From Lineus longissimus (lineage: Eukaryota > Nemertea > Pilidiophora > Heteronemertea > Lineidae), in assembly GCF_910592395.1 (NCBI RefSeq), contig NC_088314.1, forward strand, positions 18,141,998 through 18,201,997: 60,000 nt of DNA, in the 5' to 3' direction. Both the position numbers and the translations under genes were made by a program. Under the pieces are notes generated by a model, which was given only the letters and a program-made list of their open reading frames with translations, made no database searches and was not told the origin of the DNA. Below are positions 22,261 through 32,900 of the stretch, piece by piece (the stretch's first letter is position 1; the number at the start of each line of letters is the position of its first letter).

Positions 22261-22799
22261 TCGTAGGCCTGATCAAGGTGCTGATGGTACCCCACCTAAC
22301 CCCACCAAATTGATCCTGAACCAGCCAAATCTCAGGGGAAATTTTGAAACCTTTAGTGTTTTCAGGGCACTTGGAGGCAATGAACTGGCATTATTTCTAA
22401 ATTTAGCACTCAGATGACTGGAAAGTGCATAAATTTCCAAACCCTGACCTCCCTCATTTCAAAAGTCAGACAATTAGTCTTCTTTCCTGTTTTCCCCAAT
22501 CATGAATTTTTTCGATAACCGCCGCTGATCTGCAAGTCCAATAGGTCAATACATGACAAGGGACCTTTACGCTACAGACCCAATCAAAACAGCAGTTGGC
22601 AATGGCAATAGAATGTCATGAAGCCTTGACCTGATTGATGTAGAAAGCAATGTTACCAGTTCAATTCAGATGAGTTTTGTGACGTCATTTATTGCGTACG
22701 GCAGCTGACTGACATTTGTAGGCCTATTGTCATTATTTGCTGGTGACTGTAACAGCTGATGGCTGAGGTCACAACATGTATTACTGCCTTTATGCTTAG

Positions 22800-22972
22800 A
22801 AGAATCTCTCTATGATGGACACCCTTGTGACTGACAACTGCTGTCCTTAACAGAGATGTGTCCTGATTGCAGAGGTCAAATTGACTTGAAGCTGGCCAAT
22901 TCTGGGTCAGACTTGTGTCCTGCTTTACTGACTGACAGATGTGTTAGCTTAGTTAGGGAGGTTCCACTATTG
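22800..22972 (+). mobile_element. Pogo-type MITE (family 1), copy e, degenerate
   Basis: Keeps ctgtccttaacagagatgtg and tcctgattgcagaggtcaaa and ends agggaggttccac; the 5' end is eroded. Confidence 0.7.
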
Positions 22973-23147
22973 AACTACTGTATTGTACGAGAATGTCCTT
23001 GCTAAAGTACATCCCCTAATCCATTGCTGAAACGGGTTGAAAAAAGTGCTTGTCTGTGATTAGTCCCCATACACATATGATGGATGAGACCTATCAGCTA
23101 ACGGTTCAGTCAACAGATTTGTCATTCCCTGTTATGCTCATAATTGT

Positions 23148-23795
23148 TGCAAAGATAGGGATTGACCATAAGTATCACCATTTTGGCTTGAAGTTTTAAT
23201 CTGAAGAAATTAAAACTCCTTCAAAATTAAGTGAATCACTGAATGTCCATTTAAAACCTGGGGTGCTGTTCGCTGGGAGTCGAAGAACTGACTCCCACCC
23301 TTGAAATTGACACTCACTTCATTTTGAAGATTTCTAATTGTTGAAGTATTTCAAGTCGTAGCCAAAATGGTGGTACCTATAGTTGCGCGTACACCACGAA
23401 ATATTGGTGGACCAATTGCACGTACACCACCAAATTGCCACGACAAATTTGTTCGGCAATCCATTGCCGGTACAAATTGCCGGGCGAATTTGTCCCATCA
23501 AGCTTGATGGTCCAAATTCGCCCGGCTTGTTAAAAGCTCGGCTTTGTCGTGGTGTACGAGCTAATGGATCGGTAATTAGCTAGTTAGATGGTTCGGCGAC
23601 AGGCAGCGCTTTCGAAATGGCGCTTTCTGCTTATTATTTGCGCGCCATGTGTTGCCGGATTTTATAACTAGCTGCAGCGCTGGTGTACACGCTTGGTGGA
23701 TTTTCGATGGTGCGGCATTGGTTTGTGAACCAAGATTGGTGGTCCATTTTCAGGTGGTGTACGCGCGGCTTATGGTCAGCCCTTAATCCAACCAG
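23148..23795 (+). mobile_element. Family-3 MITE interrupted by a family-5 MITE
   Basis: Host element: agggattgaccataagtatc ... gtggtacctatag, interrupted, then tatggtcagccctta. Its middle contains gactcccacccttgaaattg, as in the copy at 28750. The insert is the element at 23384..23771. Confidence 0.75.
23384..23771 (+). mobile_element. ~390-bp MITE (family 5), GTACACC subtype
   Basis: Ends tgcgcgtacaccac / gtggtgtacgcgcgg are inverted. Five copies of the motif GTACACC(AC) occur: two forward at 23389 and 23422, three reversed with C at 23557, 23688 and 23762. A second copy with altered motifs lies at 33450..33856. Confidence 0.88.
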
Positions 23796-23938
23796 GTTAT
23801 GATTGGGACGTTGTACACTTTGTATTAAAAACTTATCACTTTATTTGTACTTTGACTTTGAGAGAACTTGAAAAGGCAGCAAACCGAGCTCCTTGAGTAA
23901 TGTCGTAATGTAATTGCATTTCTTCTCTCTCTCTTCAG

Positions 23939-26900
23939 ATTAACCATCAACAAAAGTCGAACCAACCTTGAATAAAACAACGACACTCAATAACTTTCGA
24001 AGCAGACTGATATTAGATGGCAAGTCAGGTTGACGTGCAGGCCCCCTCGACGAGTGGCGGCTCTGCATCGGCAAAAAGTGCCAAAGGGACCGCGGAGGAG
24101 ATTTTCAAGATCGGCGATGTCTATCAGAATCCCGACAATGAGGTGCTGAACCATGATGGGATCGCCAAAGCAGAGTCGGAACACATGCTTCAGAAGGTGA
24201 GAACGATGAATTGAAATTGTCGGATGCTGATATTTGGTTTATCATCATTAAATTAACTCTTTCGCTACCAGACCCGGTATTTACCGGGTCCGTGCAATGC
24301 GTACATGTACTTTTGGCCCGGAGTTATCCGTACTGCCAAATATCCCCATGGTCTATCATTCACCACAGTCCCTATAAGTTTTTGGTTGACACATGAAAAA
24401 ACAAGATGACAGCGCTGCACTTGATTCGATGTAGACCACATACCTAAGTTTGGCCAGCTATTTTCAACGAAAGTTTTCCTCGGCCAAGTTTGGATCCAGC
24501 CCACCTGGTCTTTACCAGGTGTGGGCGAGGGGTACCATACACTTCCAAAACCCTGCGGTGCGGTAGCGAAACAGTTAATGGCAAATCCAGAGTTGAGAGT
24601 ATCATCTATACTTGAATTTTCATGGTGATGGATTATCTTTTGTAACCTCTTGAATGTGGTGTAAACAAATTTCTGGCAAACTGTAATTTGAAACGATGTT
24701 GTTCAAATGATGTATGTTGATCTCTTAAAACAATAGGTTCGTTAATCTAGATAGATGGAGCTTTTGCTAATCTTTCAAGGGAATTTGAAGTTTGATGAGA
24801 ACTTGTGCAGTTTTAAATTAATGGTATAATCAATATTTGTAGAATTTAAAACAATTGGGGCCAATCGTTTTGACATACTGGAAGTGAATAGAAAACATTT
24901 TGCTGATTTAGAAATCTGAATGAAATGGCAGTGGTAAGATGGCTGTTCGGCCCCTCCATATTTTACCTAGAGATGTTATTGGTCAAATAGAAGGCAACAC
25001 CATTCCCATTTTGTCAAGCATGCGACTGAATAAAGCATGAATTTGTAAACAATTCGAGTTTTCCATGAAAGGATGGGGCATTTGAAACTGTTGTCACACT
25101 CACAGTGCCAGTTTCCATTTTGTCCTTGATTTCAAAAGATTCGTGTTGCCACCGATTTTTTTGACTAATGACGTCCGCTGGGTTTTATAATTACAGAATA
25201 CTGGTATATCAGCTGAAGAATTGGATTTTCAGCTCAAGCATAGGATTCTGAGGGTAAATGTCATCAAAAAGGCCATGCTGAATTCATTTTGTGTTGCTGT
25301 ATGGTGGTTGCCGACGTTCTCATTTCATGAAATATTTAACACGCCCTTCTACCTGAGCCTTGGCACGCTGGTATGATGAATCGTGGACATGATTTTCACT
25401 CATAACGAAAACTAACAATCGTCCTCACTCACTTTCAAACAACCATTCAGCACTTAAAACCCCTTTACAAAGTTTCTGTGTGGCACATAGCATGATTAAA
25501 TTTGCACATGGCGCACCATTTTGCACAGTGTGTACCCTCAACAAATCCAAGGCTTTCGGATATGTTCAGAAATTTTTGACACGCTTTGCTCTGTTGATGC
25601 AAAGTGGTGCATTGCAGCACGGGAACTTCGTCCAACAGACAATGCTTTGAGTAATTGTGGGTGAAGATCGGATCCAAAATTCGCACCGATACGTTTCAAG
25701 GTAGAAGGACTTATATGGGTTATGGATGTCTTCATTTGCTGCCATTTTGACGAAAAGTAACTCGCGTGTCAGCAGAGCGACTCACATCCGCGTTGCCGTT
25801 GTTACGCTGACACGTGTGTCAAAATGGCGCCCAGTACTGATGCTCCGTACCCTGATTGCATGCGTCGAGAACCACCATAGTGTTACTACGCCCAAGCTAG
25901 TTTTGCTTTTGTACAAAACATTCATTCTTTCATCTTCTGTGAGCACAAAATGTTCATCTCCATCTCAGAATATTTTGAAAATGAGCTAACATTTTCAAAA
26001 GGAAAATATTTTTAGGCATGTAATTTCGTCCCTGGTCTCCCTGTATGAAATGGGCTGCCTTGGGGGTCTGTACAACAATATATCCCCCCCCCCCCCCCCA
26101 CACCACACCCCGATTGTTAGAGCATGAACGGAATGCCAAGTCGATGCAGCAATAAACTAAAATTGTAATTAGAATGAAGGCATCTCTCGATGCTGGACTT
26201 ATAGTAATAACAAAGTCTAATTTTTTGGAGATACACTGTATGCATTGAAAATATTAGTTTCTGGCTTGACTGATATTCTGATTTCGGATGCTGCATTGAA
26301 TTGCGATAAAAATCCATGCGCATCTCCAGGTAAGCGGCACTGGTGAAAAAAATCACGCCGGATTCATTACTGCATCAACATCGGGGAGGGAGTATCTATG
26401 GGTTGTGAGTCAAGTTTACTTCTGATCAGCTCCTAGTGTGTTCCAAACTAGGTTTTGAATTGCTGCTTGCAGAACTGTGATGTATCCCTTCTGACTCGGC
26501 AGGATTTTCGTTTTGCTGTTAAGTCTAATGAAGATGCTCATTCATGTTGACTCCCGATTGGTGCAGAAGTTTACTTCTGAAAGGTCCATAGCTTGTTTCA
26601 AACTAAGTTTTGATTTGCTAAGTTGTGCTTGCAGTTGCGCCTTATATGTTCTGAATCTGCAGGATTTTCGATTTGGTATTTGAAAAACTGGATGAAAGTA
26701 CTCATTATTGTTGACTCCTGAGTTGTGCAGAAGTGTTCTTCTGATTGGTTCAAAGTGTGCTTCAGACTAGCTTTTGATTTGCCGCTTGCAGTTGTGTCGT
26801 ATCCATCCTGATTCGGCAGGGTTTCTGGCTCATAAACTCGTGCAAATTTGCTTTTGCCTGACTTGGAGTGACTATTGATTAGAAAGATCCATTTATAATT

Positions 26901-29900
26901 ACGTTAGAATAGCAATTGTATTCTACACATATTTCCAATGACGTCGAGGCGTCCTGGCCGTATTATCGAGTTTCCTGACGCGGGGGAAACTTTGAGTGTG
27001 GCGTTGAGGAGGCGGAGTGATGGGAGCTGTTTTCAAAACTTATTGATGTTGGGAGTTGCTGCACGTTGCATGCATGGATTTCCGACATTACGTCCGCAGT
27101 TATTATAGCTGTAGTGTGTAGATGATTTGGTTTGACGTTGTGGTATTTCTGTCGTTTAGTGAAACTTTTGTGTTGACGAGTACGGGAAATGGGATTAAGT
27201 GCGCCGTGATGTTTCAAATGTGCTGCTGTTATCATGAAAACATCGTCCTTGGTGCTGCGTGAAATTTATGCAAAGAAAATGTAAATTTTAGTTGCAAATT
27301 GTCGAAAAAGCAACATTCTGTGCGGAATTGAGTTAGAATTTGCTCATTAGTGTGTCATACTGATTAATGTTTGTTACTGGAAAGAAAATCAAGGAGCTAT
27401 GCAACCAGTGTTTCAAAGTTAGAACTCGGGATAAAAATCAACTTGTGATTCATCAATGTGCTGATAGTTTTCTATGCAGACGTTGCCTTGTAATGTAAAC
27501 AGTGCCTTATTCAACAGATCTCGGATGCAATCTTAGGGAAATTAATCAAAGTTGGAACCAAATTTTACAAAAGTTTAATCACTGAAGTGCCTTTTCGACA
27601 TTCCAAAATTTAACCTCTCAGGAATAATCGCTCGTTACGCCATTCTCTTTTAAAATGGATGAAGCAGCTTGGCTTTCATTTTTGAAATCGCTGGAAGAGG
27701 TGCATGTACAGCGCAAGGCTGAGACGCCATGCACCTGCGATTGTAACACCGAGTTTTTGGACTCATTCTCGGACAATCCCCCACCAGTACAATCTTGTGA
27801 TAGGGACGTCAAATGTTCTTCAGACCAACGTGAGATCTCAGAATTGGGTTCGTCTTCTGATCGGGCCGGGGATCCGTACCTGGGGTGTTCTTCTCAGTCT
27901 AAAGCCAACTGTGATTGTGATTGTGCGTGTCATAGAATTGAAGAGAATGCAAGGTTGTGTCAAGTAAGTTGACGAACTTGTGCTATCAAGAAAAGTAGGG
28001 GTGTTTTGCTGTAAATTGTAACTGTAACAGGGGTATAATTGTACCATCCTACTTTATAATGTGTTCATTCTTTCAAAAAAAGTATCGGTGTTTTGCTGTG
28101 ACGGTAACATGGGTATAAAAAGTGTCAAAATTAATGTTGTCATTTTCCGTGTCCTTTCAGAAGCCAGAGACAGAGGATGAAATGGACCGGGCGCACGAGA
28201 TCTTATCTGTGGCGCACAAGGCGGCGGAGACCGCCGAGGAGTTCGTGCGCCATGTCTGGAATAAGGGCTGGCGCGTCTGCCATCACGAGAATCTACCCAA
28301 GTGGTTAAGAGACAATGAATTCCTTACGAAAGGTCATCGACCTGAGCTCAATTCATATTGCGACTGTTTCAAATCGATATTTCGTATTCACACAGAGACT
28401 GGGAATATATGGACACATTTGCTTGGTAAGTTGAGCTAGCCTCTGTCACCCAGCCTTCCATTCGGCTGTTGGTGTTGGGTTGGTAAAGCTAGCCTCTGTC
28501 GCCCAGCCTTCCATGCACTGCTGTTAGTGTTGGGTCGGTAAAGCTAGCCTCTGTCGCCCAGCCTTCCATGCACTGCTGTAAGTGTTGGGTTGGTAAAGCT
28601 AGCCTCTGTCACCCAGCCTTCCATGCACTGCTGTAAGTGTTGGGTTGGTAAAGCTAGCCTCTGTCACCCAGCCTTCCATGCACTGCTGTAAGTGTTGGGT
28701 TGGTAAAGCTAGCCTCTGTCGCCCAGCCTTCCATGCACTGCACAACCATTGGCAAGAACTTGAAATCCTAAGGTAATCAGAACTCCTCAAAATGAAGTGA
28801 AGGCCCATGTAAACTTGGGAGGCTGTTCTATAGAAAACAAAGAACAGACTCCCACCCTTGAAATTGGCATTTACTTCATTTTAAAGGAGTAAATAGCTTT
28901 AAGATTTCAAGTTCTAGTCAAAATGGTAGTGCCTATAGTCAACCCTTAAAAGTTAGTAGTATACACCTTTCCAGACATGGGGCGCTGGGTGTCCGAAATA
29001 TGTCACAAGGGGAAACTAGGCCTTATGGTGGAGGGACAAAGGAGATAGTCATGGTTGACCAACACTCTTGAATGCCTTTAATGACGGACAAGGGGGAAAA
29101 AGTTAGTTCCAATGCAAGCCACCAATTTTGGGAAGCATGTATAGCGTTGAGTTTTGCATATCCCAGCTGTCAGTGTCTCCCTCGGCCGTTTTTGTTTGCC
29201 TAACAAACTTGAGTTTTCTGCAGATGAAAAGTTCGTAATCAATACCAGTGAGATTCATTGTAAAGATCGGAACAGTGTATTGTCACTGGCTTCAATTTCA
29301 TTCAAGTGCTTTGCAATTACTGTATCGTATTGTCTGACGTTCCAGCAAAATTAGCTATCCACCATGCGAGTTGTTTGTCTCTGTGATTTTAATTTCATCA
29401 CAAAATGTGCTAGACAATAGGTCCATGATGTACCGACTTAAACTAAGACTTTACAATGGGTAATGTGGATAATACAATGGGTAATATTTATAAAGACTAG
29501 TAAATGCTTTTACTACAGTTTTCTACAGAGATGGCTAGTGTAAATGTACATGAAGTTTAAAGTAAAAGCATTTACTAGTCTTTTATAAATATCAGCCAGT
29601 GACTGCGGTCTCATCAATTAGGAATTAGTTGCTATACATTTTGGACGTCATGTAATTATTTCTTTGAATTGAACGTCCTCCACGGCATAGGACCTTGCTT
29701 GAAATAACCTAGTTGAATGTTTGCCTGTAGTGCCTCTGACAAGATTGTCCGATACCAAGATTTGCTACCAAATTAATTGCTGTACATACTAATTAGGCAG
29801 CGGTGAAGATATTAGATTTGGAACAAGACCAATGTACTCTTGGGACCAAGTCAGAATATACGCAGATGTTGCGCTGTGTGGCGGGCTGTTGAACCTGGTA

Positions 29901-32900
29901 ATCATCCTAACATCAGGGATGCATCTGGAGACAACCAAATGTTGGAGTTGGTTTGTCTAAAGGCATGTAACCCGGAGCCTCTGGAGGTACAGGGGAAACC
30001 TCCTACCAACTTGCTGCACGATTTGAGAGTCATGAAGATATTGGATTTGGAAATGAACCAATGTACTCCAGGGGCCAAGACAGAATATACACCAGATATT
30101 GCGCTGTGTGGTGCCTTGTCTCTTGTGGTAATCACCCAAACATCAGGGACGCATCTGGAGACAATGAAGTGTTGGAGTTGGTTTGTCTTAAGGCCAGGGC
30201 ATGTATTGTAACCCTTTGCAGCAGAAGCCTCTGGAGGGGTGGTAAAGATATTGGATTTGGAACAGAACCTAGGGACTCTAGTACTCTAGGGACTATGTCA
30301 GAATGTACCACAGAATGCTGGGCTTGTTGTCTGAAGGTATTGGGCTTGGTTTCTCTGAAGGTATATGTGACCCTCTTGCTCCAGAAGACCCTTGGGGTAC
30401 CAAAGGAAACCTCCTACCAACTTGCTGCACATTTTGAGTAGTCATGAAGATATTGGAATTGGAACCGAACCAATGTACTCCAGGAACTGTGTCAGAATAT
30501 AACCAAACGTTAAGCTTGGTTTGTCTGAAGACAAATGTGAGCCTTTTGTCGCAGAAGCCTTTGATACATCAACTGATTTGCGTGAACATTCTACTGATAC
30601 CAGTACTGTGTTGACAGGTTTAAGCCTGTTTAGAGCCAATAGAGACGTCCTTTATACATACGCCATAGGTAATCATATGTCTATTGTGCAGCTGCAGTCA
30701 ACCACCATATAAAGTTATCAACATCGACACAGTATTTACAGTCAGTCAGTGCGAAACTTTTTCTACCATTTACATTGAAATGTGACCACTGTGTTGTCAC
30801 AGTAGCAATCATGAAACAATCAAATATCAAATGTCAACATCATATCTGCACTTTTGTGTTGGTGGGCAAAGTTATACAATGTATGTTGTTGTTTCATTAT
30901 TTCTGCCCTGCGGCAGTTTGATTCTGATGAGGTGCCATCATGTGATTCTCTGGTTCGAGTTCTGTTCCACCCTAATTTTCTGTAGGGGATAAAACGACTA
31001 CAGTGGAACCTCTCTATTACAGACACTGTCTGGACGGACAAGTGATGTCCTTAATATAGAGGTGTCCTCATAAGAGAGGTGTCCTCATAAGAGAGGTGTC
31101 CTCATAAGAGAAGTGTCCTCATAAGTGAGGTGTCCTCATAAGAGGTGTCCTCATAAGAGGTGTCCTCATAAGAGGTGTCCTCATAAGAGGTGTCCTCATA
31201 AGAGAGGTAAAATTGAATGGAAACGGTTGATTTGGGACCAAAACTAGTGTCCCAAATGGAGAGGTTGCCCTTATTAGAGAGGTGTCCTCTGAGGGAGGTA
31301 TCACTGTAGTATCATCTAACATTCATGTATGTCTGAACAGGCGGGTCAAAAACTGACCGATATTGGGGAAAATGGCCACGAAAAGACTTAGGTTGGGCTT
31401 TATTTGACGATTTATTTTGAAAAGGGCTACAGACAACCGATGGGAGAGGTTTTGAAGATTTTAATCAATACTAGAGGTTCGCGATTATGTGCATGGGGTG
31501 TACATGTAGTAATATACCTATTGCATACATCTGTACAAACAGTACTGCAACCACAAAAATATTGACATTTCAGTTCAGATGTACTTGTGTGTGTGTGTCT
31601 GAGGTTTCTTGTTTACATCCAGCTGAAGTGATCCTGTTGGCCACTGCTTTGAGGTCAGTGGTTGAAGAGATTCACAAAAATATGTCGCGATAAAATGTGA
31701 AAACTGATTACTGAAATGTTTTAGATGCGAATTAACAAGGTTGCATAAAATGTATTCTAAAACGCCTTCGTTGTAATTCAATATCGTTTTCTATGTATTC
31801 TACACTGTGCCTTGTTTTGGCTGCAGCGGCTTTGGGTGTGCAGCCATTAGTGCTTCGGTTGGTACAAAATATGGACGCGGTCAAAAAGCAGTTGAAATGA
31901 CATTTCCTTGTTAATTTCTTCCAAGTGCTTTTCAGGGGTAGTTAAGGAGTATCTACCAAGTATGCTTTGTAACTGCGAACAAAACAGTAGGCTGGAACGT
32001 CGCCACTAATTGGTTTAAGAAGTGTAATTTATCATCATGTTGACATAGCTATGTTGCATGTCGCAGTGACAAAAATCACTTGTGTGCAGACCACTTTAGG
32101 CCTCTCTGTGTATGTGTTTGGCAACAAAAGTCGCAAACGCCTGCAACAAAACAATAAAAAGAGTTTTGCGAGTCAAATCAGACTTTCTAGACTAAATTCT
32201 TTTTCCGATTTCTCTTTGCAGGTTTTGTTGCATTTTTGAGTGTAGCCATTTACTTTCTGACGCGACCATCCATTGAGATCCAATGGCAAGACAAGGCCGT
32301 ATTCTCGGCATTCTTCGCCGGAGCCATCCTGTGTCTTGGCTTTTCATGGATCTTTCATACGGTGTACTGCCATTCGGAGCACGTCGGGAAACTATTCAAT
32401 AAGTAAGTTTCAACTACAGTAAAACCTCTCTATTGAGGACATCTTGGGACTGACATATGTTGTCCTCATTAGAGAGGTGTCCTGATTACAGAGGTCAATT
32501 TGAATAGAAATGGCAGGTAAGGGACCACAACCAGTGGCCTTATTAGAGAGGGCGATGGTATCATTCGAGAAAAGGTACTGGTGGGCAGTAAGCAGCCGGT
32601 TAGAGATACATTTGTATATAGACAAAAATCAGTGGCCAGATATTGGCTGGTTAGGATCTAAAGGCTGAATCAGGCACAGAGAAATGGGTGGGTGATCGAA
32701 TAATATAACAAACCACAAAATTGAGATCACAAAGTTTAAAGTGATACTATGATCCGATTTACAACTTTGCGGAAATACGTCCGTTTTTAATTGTTGATCA
32801 CAAATGTAAAGCTCAAATTTTCCATTTTTGATTAGATTTATTATAAAATCGCTGAATGTAAACCACCGCGACCGCGAAAATATTGTTGTGACGTCATCAA

